A stretch of DNA of 64,000 bases, taken from assembly GCA_003134995.1 (NCBI GenBank), contig PLDC01000026.1, forward strand, positions 1 through 64,000, in the 5' to 3' direction. This document shows positions 56,344-64,000 of the stretch, one piece after another (the stretch's first letter is position 1; each line of letters begins with the position of its first letter). The notes under the pieces are model-generated. The model was not told the DNA's origin. It was given only the letters and a program-made list of their open reading frames with translations, and made no database searches. The stretch comes from Acidobacteriaceae bacterium. Lineage in GTDB: Bacteria > Acidobacteriota > Terriglobia > Terriglobales > Acidobacteriaceae. A program made the position numbers and the translations under genes.

Positions 56344-56994
56344 TTAGCTGACACTTACCGCAAGCTTTCCCGCGCCATCGAGCCCCACCTGAACCTGCGC
56401 CAACTTCTCTACCACTCCATCGGCTTCGTCAAGTGCTGACGCCGGATAAGTGCTGGCCAACGCGACCACCTTCATCCCCGCCGTGTGCGCGGATTCGATT
56501 CCGGCCGGCGCGTCTTCGATTACCAGACACTGCTGCGGATTCACGCCCAACAACTCTGCGCCCTTCAAATACGGCTCTGGATGCGGCTTTCCGTTGACAA
56601 CATCATCTGCGGTGATCATGAACTTAGGAAGGGGTATCCCGAAAAGACGCAGCCGCGCGCTGGCCAGAAGACGAGTGCCGGAGGTGACCACGCACCACCG
56701 TCCCGCAGGAATCGCGTGCACAAGTTCGATTGCCCCCGGCATGGCGATGACGCCGTCGCGATCGTCTGCTTCGCGGCTTTCGAGCTTGCGCACTTCCGCC
56801 TCCGCATCGAGATCAGGAGCGACGGCTCGAATCACTTCGATAGTGCGGACGCCGTGGGCGACTGCCATTACTTTGTCGCCATCAATTCCCTGCTCGCGGG
56901 CCCAGGCGCGCCATTGCCGCTCGACTGAGCGAGTAGAGTCGACGAGGACTCCGTCGAGATCGAACAGAACGGCGGCGCAGCGAAAGATTGTCAT
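56344..56994 (-). CDS. HAD-superfamily phosphatase
   Basis: Haloacid-dehalogenase-type hydrolase of the beta-phosphoglucomutase / 2-phosphoglycolate phosphatase type. Motif I is D12-x-D14 in LFDLDGVLVDS, motif II VVTSGT, motif III KPHPEPYLKGAELLG and motif IV VIEDAPAGIESA. 216 aa. Substrate not decidable from sequence. Confidence 0.9.
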   Translation of the reverse strand: MTIFRCAAVLFDLDGVLVDSTRSVERQWRAWAREQGIDGDKVMAVAHGVRTIEVIRAVAPDLDAEAEVRKLESREADDRDGVIAMPGAIELVHAIPAGRWCVVTSGTRLLASARLRLFGIPLPKFMITADDVVNGKPHPEPYLKGAELLGVNPQQCLVIEDAPAGIESAHTAGMKVVALASTYPASALDEADGVVEKLAQVQVGLDGAGKLAVSVS

Positions 56995-57015
56995 TCTTTT
57001 TTTATCACAGAGAGG

Positions 57016-57717
57016 CTAGCCGAGCCGTGCGGGTAAAGTTTGCGGGGCTGCATCCAACGTTGCGTGAGCTTGCTCGCGAAGTTGCAAATGCCGCCGGCGG
57101 AAGTGGGCCTTGGCGCGTTCGCCCCAGGCGCGCACGAACCAATAGTTCAAACCCGCGCCGATAGCGGAACTCACGAGCGGAATCATGCGTCCCGCCCACT
57201 TCTCCACGACTTCGGCGCTGGCACGCGCCGCGATGCTGCGAATCACCCGCGGGACGAATTTGTTGACCACTTCTTTTTCCAGCAGTTCGCGGCTGATGTC
57301 GACTCCCGCGGCGCTAGCGGCGGCAATCCAGCGTTCGGCGATTTCGCCGTCGCTATTAAATTGAAAACCATAAACCAGGCTCAGCTTCTGAATGGTGCGC
57401 ATGGTAATCGCCGACAAAATTCCGAGATCAGGGAGAATCGTGATGAGCCCGCCCAAGCCAAAACCCGCGCCTTCGGCCGCAGCAAGCTTCATGGCGCTGC
57501 GAATTACATCGTCAGCCACCGCGTCAAGCTCGCCCATCTCAAGCGAATACGTTCCGTGATAACCGCTGATGGGCATACGGTATGCGGTGCGCAATTGCAC
57601 AAGAAATTTTTCCGGATCGACCTGCACCGTGGAATAGGCGCGAGTCAGTCCCTTGACCAGCGATTTTTCGACGCGCGTGCGAAGCCACGATTTGGAATCC
57701 GTCGCCATTAGTTTCAC
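57016..57717 (-). CDS. EcsC-family protein
   Basis: About 233 aa with hydrophobic central stretches (GAGFGLGGLITILPDLGILSAITMRTI) and IPLVSSAIGAGLNYWF, matching the EcsC family of membrane-associated proteins. A start at 57708 (MATDSK) is equally possible. Its role is unclear; the gene lies divergent from the ribonuclease J gene. Confidence 0.8.
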   Translation of the reverse strand: MKLMATDSKSWLRTRVEKSLVKGLTRAYSTVQVDPEKFLVQLRTAYRMPISGYHGTYSLEMGELDAVADDVIRSAMKLAAAEGAGFGLGGLITILPDLGILSAITMRTIQKLSLVYGFQFNSDGEIAERWIAAASAAGVDISRELLEKEVVNKFVPRVIRSIAARASAEVVEKWAGRMIPLVSSAIGAGLNYWFVRAWGERAKAHFRRRHLQLREQAHATLDAAPQTLPARLG

Positions 57718-57814
57718 CTTAACTCAGTGCGCGGGAGAAAGCTATCGGGCGCGGGCCGTAGACGCATCCTTCCGTGCGGTGCGACACACCGTCTGTGCTA
57801 GCATCAAATATCTG

Positions 57815-59479
57815 ATGCCAACTGGAAAATTGCAGATTATCCCCCTCGGGGGCCTCGGCGAGTTCGGTATGAACTGCATGGCCGTACGCTGGGGTGACGA
57901 CATTATTGTGATCGATGCGGGCCTCATGTTCCCTGAGGCTGAATTGCTCGGCGTCGATATCGTGGTCCCGGATATTTCTTATCTCATTGAGAACCGGCAG
58001 CGGGTGCGGGGCATACTCCTCACCCATGGCCACGAAGATCACATCGGCGCGCTGCCCTGGATTCTTTCCGAACTCAACGTGCCGGTGTGGGGCACGGAGT
58101 TCACGCTTGCGTACGTCGAAGATAAACTCGACGAGCACGGACTGCTTGAAGACGCCAACCTGAACGAGATGCAGGCCGGCGAGCGCTTCAAGCTCGGCCC
58201 GTTCACGATTCATCCAATTCGAGTCACGCACAGCCTCGTCGATTGCGTTGCGCTCGCCATTCACACCCCGCTCGGCGTGATCATTCATACTGGCGATTTC
58301 AAAGTCGATCCCACTCCGACTGACAATCATTTGTTCGATCTGCACGCCTTCGCGGAATACGGCAAGCAGGGCGTGCTGGCGCTGTTTCAGGATTCCACCA
58401 ACGTCGAGCGTAAAGGTTACACACCCAGCGAGCGCGCCGTTCGGCGCAAGTTTGACGAAGTGTTCGCGCACACGCAGCGACGGCTTTTCATTTCATGCTT
58501 CTCTTCATCGATTCACCGCATCCGGCTGGCCGTTGAATTGGCTCATCAGCACGGACGCAAGGTGGCCTTCATCGGCCGTTCCATGAACAACTCCGCTGAG
58601 ATCGCCGAGGATCTGGGCTACCTGGAAATTCCCGAGGGACTCGTCATCAATCCCGGCGAGATGAAGAATTTTCCGCCGGAAAAAGTTTGCGTGATGATCA
58701 GCGGAACTCAGGGCGAGCCCATGTCCGCGCTCTCGCGCGCCGCGGTCGACAACCACAAGCACGCGAAGATCGAGAAGGGTGACACCGTCGTGCTCTCGTC
58801 GCGCATCATCCCCGGCAACGAGAAGACGATTTACCGCATGATCGATCACCTCTTCCGCCGCGAGGCGTATGTAATTTACGAAGACGGCACGACGCCTCCA
58901 ATTCATGTCAGCGGACACGGCAGCCAGGAAGAACTGAAGCTTATTATCAACCTAGTGAGGCCGAAGTATTTTATTCCCATTCACGGCGAATACCGGCAAC
59001 TGAAGCTGCACGCCGAAATGGCCGGAGCCATGCATAGCTCGGTAGGAAAAGTAATTCTGATCGAGAGTGGAGACGTTCTCGAGTTCGACGAACACAACGC
59101 CCGCAAGGCCGGACGCGTCAATGTGGGCCGCGTCTGCATCGATTCCGGCTCGCGCACCGACGTGGTTGAGGATTTAATCATCAAAGACCGGCGGCATTTG
59201 AGCGAAGACGGCATCGTGCTACCCATTATCGCTATCAACAAGCTTACCGGCCGAGTCGAAACCGCGCCAGAGATTGTCACGCGCGGCTTCAATCCCGGAG
59301 ACGACGGCCTGATGGATGGTGCCAAGCGCATCGTGGAAGATACGTTGGCGCACTCCAGCGAAGAAGAAAAAGCCGACTACGGCGTGATCAAAGAAAAAAT
59401 TCGCGCGGACTTGAAGCGTTACATTTCCAAGCAAACCCAGAAACGGCCGCTGATCATGCCGGTCATACTGGAGATCTGA
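57815..59479 (+). CDS. rnj: Ribonuclease J
   Basis: Metallo-beta-lactamase/beta-CASP RNase of mRNA and rRNA processing. The metal site is H71-G-H73-E-D75-H76 (THGHEDHIG); later HTGDFKVDPTP, SSRIIPGNE and HGEYRQL are visible, the last from the beta-CASP/second metal region. 554 aa from MPTGKLQIIPLGG. The earlier in-frame ATG at 57653 overlaps the divergent gene. The last 72 bases are duplicated downstream at 60043-60115. Confidence 0.95.
   Translation: MPTGKLQIIPLGGLGEFGMNCMAVRWGDDIIVIDAGLMFPEAELLGVDIVVPDISYLIENRQRVRGILLTHGHEDHIGALPWILSELNVPVWGTEFTLAYVEDKLDEHGLLEDANLNEMQAGERFKLGPFTIHPIRVTHSLVDCVALAIHTPLGVIIHTGDFKVDPTPTDNHLFDLHAFAEYGKQGVLALFQDSTNVERKGYTPSERAVRRKFDEVFAHTQRRLFISCFSSSIHRIRLAVELAHQHGRKVAFIGRSMNNSAEIAEDLGYLEIPEGLVINPGEMKNFPPEKVCVMISGTQGEPMSALSRAAVDNHKHAKIEKGDTVVLSSRIIPGNEKTIYRMIDHLFRREAYVIYEDGTTPPIHVSGHGSQEELKLIINLVRPKYFIPIHGEYRQLKLHAEMAGAMHSSVGKVILIESGDVLEFDEHNARKAGRVNVGRVCIDSGSRTDVVEDLIIKDRRHLSEDGIVLPIIAINKLTGRVETAPEIVTRGFNPGDDGLMDGAKRIVEDTLAHSSEEEKADYGVIKEKIRADLKRYISKQTQKRPLIMPVILEI
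59406..59477 (+). repeat. Direct repeat copy 1 (3' end of rnj)
   Basis: The last coding stretch of the RNase J gene. It is repeated at 60043-60115 with few substitutions and a one-base indel; see that entry. Confidence 0.85.
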
Positions 59480-59575
59480 CCTCGCGGCACATTGCTCGTG
59501 GGAACAGCTCCCGGGACGTAGGATGTTGTTCTCGGCCCATGGCAGCAGTGTTAGTATCTGCGAAGGAGAAGCCCA

Positions 59576-59767
59576 ATGACCGGAATTCAGTTCATCACCG
59601 ACGAAGCGGGCCAGAAAAAAGCGGTCGTCATCGACCTCAAGAAGCACAAGGCTCTTTGGGAAGACCTCGAGGATGTGCTGGTTTCCCGTTCCCGGCGGCA
59701 CGAAAAACGCATCCCGCTCGCCAGGGTAAAGGCGGATCTCGTCAAGAGCGGAAAACTTCGTGGCTAG
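59576..59767 (+). CDS. Putative antitoxin of a RelBE/ParDE-type pair
   Basis: A 63 aa protein (TGIQFITDEAGQKKAVVIDLKKHKALWEDL). Overlaps the toxin start by eight bases, the typical antitoxin-toxin order. A beta-strand then helices fits a Phd/RelB-like DNA-binding antitoxin, though no clear family match could be made. AAGGAGAAG lies 5 bases before the ATG. Confidence 0.7.
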   Translation: MTGIQFITDEAGQKKAVVIDLKKHKALWEDLEDVLVSRSRRHEKRIPLARVKADLVKSGKLRG

Positions 59768-60023
59768 CTATGATGTCGCGCTAACGGCGAGCGCGGCAAA
59801 AGAACTCAAGAAACTACCTGCTCAATTGATCGCGCGCATCGTTCCGCGCCTGGAAAGTCTCGCAGCCAATCCACGGCCACCAGGCTGCAAGAAAATGCAA
59901 GGCGGAGACCGTGAGTGGCGCATTCGGATAGGCGACTACCGCGCTGTCTACACCGTCGATGACACGAAATTGCTGGTGGAGGTGACGCGCATCCGTCACC
60001 GGAGCGGAGTGTACGAACGCTGA
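59760..60023 (+). CDS. RelE/ParE-family toxin
   Basis: 87 aa with the RelE/ParE pattern: ALTASAAKELKKLP, a helix pair, KKMQGGDREWRIRIGDYRAVYTVDD and a C-terminal IRHRSGVYER. Typical mRNA interferase or gyrase-inhibitor fold; target unknown. Sits right after the antitoxin and before the duplicated rnj end. Confidence 0.85.
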   Translation: MASYDVALTASAAKELKKLPAQLIARIVPRLESLAANPRPPGCKKMQGGDREWRIRIGDYRAVYTVDDTKLLVEVTRIRHRSGVYER

Positions 60024-60042
60024 TGGCAAGCACAGGCGCGGA

Positions 60043-60115
60043 CGGACTTTAAGCCGTTATATTTCTAAGCAGACCCAGAAACGGCCGCTGATCATGCCGG
60101 TGATACTGGAGATCT
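60043..60115 (+). repeat. Direct repeat copy 2 (duplicated 3' end of rnj)
   Basis: Aligns with 59406-59477 over its whole length, the last 35 bases differing at only one position. It is out of frame with any gene and has a stop in the former reading frame. The toxin-antitoxin pair lies exactly between the copies, so the pair probably inserted at the 3' end of rnj with duplication, or a displaced old end remains. Confidence 0.82.
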
Positions 60116-60198
60116 AGGTCGGAGCGTAATGGGCTGTATTGGAAATTCATCTCCGCCAAATGCTATACTTGCATTCGCTTTAATGGTGAGGTGACTTC

Positions 60199-60954
60199 AT
60201 GAAACCCTACGCCTTGCTAGCCGTATCCCTCCTTCTCGCCTGCACCTTGGCGGCTCAAGAGTCCGACGAGCCATCCCGCGGACCTGACGGAGGCACCCGG
60301 TTTCGCGTCCACGGCATACAGATCCTTCCCGCCACTGCAAGGCCGTTCTCAGGCCGCGACAACATAGAGTGGACGCGCAACATCGAGGACGGGAGCGTGG
60401 TCACGACACATCTCTTTGCCACCCTTGCGAGGGACAGCCAGGGCCGAATCTACCGCGAACACGTCACATTCGTCCCCGCCAACAGCAATCAGCCATCCAG
60501 ACGAATCGACATGGTGCTGCTGGACCCAGTCACTCACACGGGCACAACCTGCATTATTGCAACCAGGCAGTGCACCATCACCAACTATTACACTCCCACT
60601 TCGTTTACTCCGCCTCCTGTTGGCCCCTTCGACAAGGGAACCCGGTCCCTGGCCCGCGAGAGCCTGGGAACCGACTCTATCGACGGTTTCAATGTCGTTG
60701 GCACGCGTGAGACGATTTCCATTAACCTCGGTGTGGTCGGAAATAGCCAGCCGCTCGTTACCACAAGAGAGTTCTGGTATTCTCCCGACCTTCAAGTAAA
60801 CTTGTCCGTCACCCGCAAGGACCCGAGGGAAGGCACGCAGGTGATTCACATAGTCGATCTTTCGCGCTCTGAACCGGATCCGGCAATGTTCCAGGTTCCC
60901 GCTGGCTTTGTCGTTCAAGATCTCCGGCGCGGAAACACGAAGACCGAACAGTGA
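60199..60954 (+). CDS. Secreted hypothetical protein
   Basis: Signal peptide of about 20 residues (YALLAVSLLLACTLAAQ; the Cys could make it a lipoprotein, but the lipobox is weak). The rest is a 230-residue beta-rich domain with one Cys pair (TCIIATRQCTI). Resembles hypothetical proteins common in Acidobacteriota, function unknown (family knowledge, not verified here). GGTGAGGTG precedes the ATG. 251 aa. Confidence 0.7.
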   Translation: MKPYALLAVSLLLACTLAAQESDEPSRGPDGGTRFRVHGIQILPATARPFSGRDNIEWTRNIEDGSVVTTHLFATLARDSQGRIYREHVTFVPANSNQPSRRIDMVLLDPVTHTGTTCIIATRQCTITNYYTPTSFTPPPVGPFDKGTRSLARESLGTDSIDGFNVVGTRETISINLGVVGNSQPLVTTREFWYSPDLQVNLSVTRKDPREGTQVIHIVDLSRSEPDPAMFQVPAGFVVQDLRRGNTKTEQ

Positions 60955-60981
60955 TCGGTAATAAGGAGAGACAACCCGGCT

Positions 60982-61410
60982 CTAGCTAAGCGGATTCTTC
61001 CACCGCAACCCCGGGAACCGCGCGAAGTCCCGGTCCGCTGAATAAAGCACGCCACCATATTCCATTGTCAGTGCCGCGATCTCGGCGTCGCTCACTCGAG
61101 GACCCGCCGCCCGCCCTTCGATCACCATCCGCCGAAACAACGGCCAATAAGCGACACCCGGCGTCAGAACCTGTACGTTGGGATGCGCCAGCCAGAGGTC
61201 GACGATCCGTGCCGCTTGCTCCAGATCAAAGCGTTCGGCAGGCAACTTGGGATTGGTCATAACCCGCAGGAAGGCAGAAACCACCTGCCAGGGCAGCCCG
61301 ACCACCTCAATGCTCGACAGCGTGTTTTCGAGCCATGCACGTGCACGCGCGTGATGAGACGAATCTCTGTTATACGAGTAGATGAGAAGGTTCGCGTCGA
61401 GTACGATCAC
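60982..61410 (-). CDS. vapC: VapC-family PIN-domain toxin
   Basis: PIN-domain RNase. The acidic residues are in IVLDANLLIYSYN (Asp near residue 4), a Glu/Asp in the middle, VSDAEIAALTMEYGG and the C-terminal YSADRDFARFPGLRW. 142 aa. Start overlaps the antitoxin stop region by four bases. Confidence 0.88.
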   Translation of the reverse strand: MIVLDANLLIYSYNRDSSHHARARAWLENTLSSIEVVGLPWQVVSAFLRVMTNPKLPAERFDLEQAARIVDLWLAHPNVQVLTPGVAYWPLFRRMVIEGRAAGPRVSDAEIAALTMEYGGVLYSADRDFARFPGLRWKNPLS

Positions 61411-61637
61411 CGGTAGTCCGGGCCTTCGAGGTACTCGAGTAATTCCTCCACTTTGTCGAAGTCAGGAAGGCCTAGATTGATGGGTGTCACCTTGAATGGC
61501 TTCCTCGGAGGCTGTTTCGTCGTCAACCCCAGGCGCAGGTACCGGTTCACCACCTGCTTGAACGGCTCCCCGGTCTTCCGGACTTCCTTGTTCAACAGGG
61601 CCGCGACGTCCTCGTCGAGAGTAAGAGTGGTTCGCAC
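61407..61637 (-). CDS. vapB: VapB-type antitoxin
   Basis: 76 aa; N-terminal RTTLTLDEDVAALLNKEVRKTGEPFKQVVNRYLRLGL is a ribbon-helix-helix pattern, followed by a flexible C-terminal part that would wrap the toxin. Upstream of vapC in the same operon with a four-base overlap. Confidence 0.85.
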   Translation of the reverse strand: MRTTLTLDEDVAALLNKEVRKTGEPFKQVVNRYLRLGLTTKQPPRKPFKVTPINLGLPDFDKVEELLEYLEGPDYR

Positions 61638-61711
61638 ATCATGATGCTAATTCACAAGACATCATGATGTCAAGACTACTCTCCGTGCGGCCAATGGTAC
61701 ATTGGAAGCTT

Positions 61712-62695
61712 ATGCCCATGGTCGGCCTCGCAGATATCCAAGAAGCACAATCCCGGCTGCGCGATATCGCCACCCGCACTCGCCTGATCGAATTCAGTCA
61801 TCCAGAATCCAACTTTCGCCGCCTTTTCCTGAAGCCCGAAAACCAGCAGCCCATCGGCGCCTTCAAACTTCGCGGAGCCTATAACAAGATCGCATCCCTC
61901 TCTGAAAAAGATCGTAACCGTGGGGTCATTACCTACTCCAGCGGCAACCACGCACAGGGCGTGGCCTATGCTGCGCGGGCTCTAGGCGTGAAGGCTGTCA
62001 TTGTCATGCCGCAGAACGCTCCGGCGATTAAGCGCGAGGCCACGGCGGCACTGGGCGCTGAAATTGTTTTCGTCGGCCCGGGCAGCGCCGAGCGCCAGAG
62101 CAAGGCTGAGGAACTGGCGGCGCAGCACGGATATGTAATCGTGCCTCCATACAATGATGAACAGATCATCGCCGGCCAGGGCACGATCGGATTAGAAATT
62201 CTCGAAGACTTGCCGGAGGTCGAAACGGCTTTCGCTCCGGTCGGCGGCGGAGGCATGATCAGCGGCGTTGCCACTGCCATCAAGCTGAGCAAGCCTTCGG
62301 TCAAAATAATCGGAGTGGAACCGGAACTCGCCGGCGACGCGCGGGCCAGTTTCCGCGCAGGAAAGATCGTTCAATTCCCTGCCGATGAAGTTGTGCACAC
62401 GATTGCCGATGGGCTGCGCACGCAAAGCATCGGCCCCATCAACTTCGAGCACATTCGCCGCTACGTCGACGACATCGTCACCGTGAGTGAAGATGAAATC
62501 CGCGAAGCAGTTCGACTGCTGGCGGCGAATCCGAACACTGTGGCCGAGCCCAGCGGAGCCGTGTCTGTAGCGGGATTTCTGTTCCATCGCGATCAGCTTC
62601 CGGAAACGAAGATCAATGTCGCCATCATCAGCGGCGGCAACATCGACCCGAAGATGCTGGAAGAATTTCGGCGAAGAACGCGGCAGAGCAATTAG
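61712..62695 (+). CDS. Threonine/serine dehydratase (PLP, fold type II)
   Basis: Deaminates threonine to 2-oxobutyrate (or serine). The PLP Lys lies in IGAFKLRGAYNK, the pyridoxal phosphate loop in SSGNHAQGVAYA, and the glycine-rich loop VGGGGMISGVATAI. 327 aa; no C-terminal ACT regulatory domain, so it is like the catabolic form. ATG 61712 chosen; leading Met positions at 61664 are upstream of it. Confidence 0.9.
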   Translation: MPMVGLADIQEAQSRLRDIATRTRLIEFSHPESNFRRLFLKPENQQPIGAFKLRGAYNKIASLSEKDRNRGVITYSSGNHAQGVAYAARALGVKAVIVMPQNAPAIKREATAALGAEIVFVGPGSAERQSKAEELAAQHGYVIVPPYNDEQIIAGQGTIGLEILEDLPEVETAFAPVGGGGMISGVATAIKLSKPSVKIIGVEPELAGDARASFRAGKIVQFPADEVVHTIADGLRTQSIGPINFEHIRRYVDDIVTVSEDEIREAVRLLAANPNTVAEPSGAVSVAGFLFHRDQLPETKINVAIISGGNIDPKMLEEFRRRTRQSN

Positions 62696-62782
62696 CAAGC
62701 AATTAGCGGCTTCGCAATCCTCCTCCTCGACTAAGCGTAAGAACTCAGAACGGCTGATTGCTAATCGCCAATTGCTAATTGC
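62688..62782. repeat. Intergenic palindrome, GCAATTA-type words
   Basis: Left arm (62688-62719) and right arm (62756-62782) are partially inverted copies, built of gcaatta/gcaaattagc-type words. The left arm overlaps the stop codon of the dehydratase gene. Confidence 0.65.
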
Positions 62783-62795
62783 TTCGTTTGCGCGA

Positions 62796-63017
62796 TCACT
62801 TCATGCGTCCAGCCAAGACCCAGCGTCGCAACGCAACCACGGACCACACAGCCTCGACCAATCCGAACGGCCACGCTCCCTGCAGAAAACCGTAGACGGA
62901 GCCGAGCGCGCATGATCCGGCAAAGGCGAGGATGAACCACCGACTGCGCGCTTCGAGCGAATAGCAAACCAGCATCGCCGTTACGGCAAACAGACCGAAG
63001 ATAGATAAGGGCGTCAC
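62796..63017 (-). CDS. Small hypothetical membrane protein
   Basis: 73 aa with two or three hydrophobic segments (LFAVTAMLVCYSLEARSRWFILAFAGSCALGSVYGF and LVEAVWSVVALRRW). Unrecognised; possibly an inner-membrane protein. ATG at 63017. Confidence 0.65.
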   Translation of the reverse strand: MTPLSIFGLFAVTAMLVCYSLEARSRWFILAFAGSCALGSVYGFLQGAWPFGLVEAVWSVVALRRWVLAGRMK

Positions 63018-63276
63018 AAAAGGTGTCCTACCTCAGCCACGTTCACGCACGACCCATCCTACCAAAGGCTAACCTCTCCAAACCGTCGGTACGACGCGCA
63101 TGGAATATTGCGAGACGAGGCCCGCAACCGAGCGGAACGTTGACCACCCGCGGCCCGAGAAGAGTACGGAACTGAGGAGTCCTCCGTTCTGTCTGGTGAC
63201 GGCAAATCATTTGATCGGATATGGCTTCAGCTGGCGTGATATCATGCGCGGAAGCAACGCATTTCCAGGCTCGCTT

Positions 63277-64000
63277 ATGCCGGACGAAGCCAGTTGGCGT
63301 AACATCGAACCAGTCCTGAAGTGGGCCGGCGTGGCGTACATGTTCGGTTTTCTTATAATAATGGTGCACACCTACCGGCTAGGCATACCTACATTGCAGC
63401 TTGTTGAGCCGATCAACATATGGATCGGCGCCCCATTGGCAGTCGTAGCCTTCTTTCTAGATAAGATTTACGTTGCCAGTAAGCGAGCGGTCGGCACCCT
63501 GGTCCAATCGCTCAAAGAAGCGGGAGGGATCCGCGAGCAATTCGACAAGAACAGCGACAACTTAGAAGACCTCTTTCTTCAAATCGTTGATTTCTGGCTT
63601 GGCTCGCTCGCTCTGTTCGCGGCGCCGTTTGGACTAGCGGGGCCGATGAAGCAATTGTATAGGCGGGCTTTTAGGGCCTATATCAACTTGGTAAAGAGGA
63701 TCGCCAAGACCGACCCGCTCGCCTTTCTGAACGCCGACGCGGGGGGCGCAGGCCGAGAACGACTGCTAAACAGCGTTGCGCCCACCCTCAAGTGGACCCT
63801 GCGAGTCGCCGCCGTCGCCCACTTCGTAAACGTCGCCATCTACATCGTTTGTATCTTTCTCGCGTGTTGGCTATATGTTGAAGTGTTCCCTAGCATCCCG
63901 CAAACTCTGGGTGGGGGCCGTCCCCTCGCAGTGGAACTGCTTGTCTCCCCCGATATGCTGCCTCAGGGGAAAGAGTTCGAGGGCTGGAGAACGGAGGGAC
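63277..64000 (+). CDS. Membrane protein, partial (runs off right edge)
   Basis: A frame runs from ATG 63277 (MPDEASWRNIEPVLKW) to the window end without stop. Hydrophobic helices at about residues 15-32 (AGVAYMFGFLIIMVHTY), 45-65, 110-130, 175-205. In-frame ATGs at 63244 and 63100 are possible alternative starts, but none has a good ribosome-binding site. Unrecognised; perhaps a membrane protein with a cytoplasmic middle and an exported C-terminal part. Confidence 0.6.
   Translation, partial: MPDEASWRNIEPVLKWAGVAYMFGFLIIMVHTYRLGIPTLQLVEPINIWIGAPLAVVAFFLDKIYVASKRAVGTLVQSLKEAGGIREQFDKNSDNLEDLFLQIVDFWLGSLALFAAPFGLAGPMKQLYRRAFRAYINLVKRIAKTDPLAFLNADAGGAGRERLLNSVAPTLKWTLRVAAVAHFVNVAIYIVCIFLACWLYVEVFPSIPQTLGGGRPLAVELLVSPDMLPQGKEFEGWRTEG

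Noticed and set aside
63043-63369. Minus-strand frame near the right edge
   Set aside because: Overlaps the longer plus-strand membrane gene; Arg/His-rich with no motif.

Overview
The window looks like a chromosomal segment of an Acidobacteriota bacterium, most likely class Terriglobia. This is inferred from gene content and style: a Gram-negative outer-membrane assembly cluster, sedolisin (S53) peptidase, TonB-domain protein, ribonuclease J, Gloeo/Verruco-repeat secreted proteins, moderately high GC and many intergenic palindromes. No phage, insertion sequence, rRNA or CRISPR array was seen.

Layout. 1-1350: a lipoprotein gene running off the left edge and a hypothetical gene. 1563-15591: a long complex I operon in the order nuoA-C-D-(small membrane ORF)-E-F-G-H-J-K-L-M-N, without nuoB or nuoI. 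15633-24339 (minus): pcm, then an envelope block of tamB, a SurA-like chaperone and a BamA/TamA protein. 24493-28464: a ThiF/MoeB-type enzyme, an S53 peptidase and a TonB-domain protein. 28665-32919: ribosomal protein S1, tRNA-Gln(CTG), an isochorismatase-like hydrolase, a polynucleotide-kinase-like ATPase with an Arg/Gly-rich tail, and a PPOX-family protein. 33081-36894: gap, pgk, a macro-domain gene and tpiA. 37630-42213: three secreted seven-repeat proteins and the wreck of a fourth copy. 42552-49209: an MFS transporter, an ECF sigma/anti-sigma/DUF4097 set, shikimate kinase, a secreted protein and an AI-2E-type permease. 49296-56248: galT (minus), then asd, lysC, dapB, a hypothetical gene, a C-terminally extended dapA and dapD. 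56344-64000: HAD phosphatase, EcsC-like protein, ribonuclease J, two toxin-antitoxin pairs, threonine dehydratase and membrane proteins; the last gene runs off the right edge.

How genes work together. Complex I makes proton-motive force; its iron-sulfur subunits B and I must come from elsewhere. The tamB/surA-like/bamA block builds the outer membrane. gap-pgk-tpiA is the triose-phosphate part of glycolysis. asd-lysC-dapB-dapA-dapD is the aspartate-to-diaminopimelate route for lysine and peptidoglycan.

Points most worth a second look: (1) intergenic palindromes whose arms are made of 7-8 bp words, a different word in each, several inside the nuo operon, one exactly where nuoI would be; (2) nuoB and nuoI missing; (3) a toxin-antitoxin pair bracketed by a duplicated 3' end of the ribonuclease J gene; (4) DapA with an unrecognised Cys-containing tail; (5) a macro-domain gene coupled to tpiA; (6) a tandem family of secreted proteins with exactly seven repeats each; (7) two 105 bp repeats flanking the anti-sigma gene that differ almost only by transitions.
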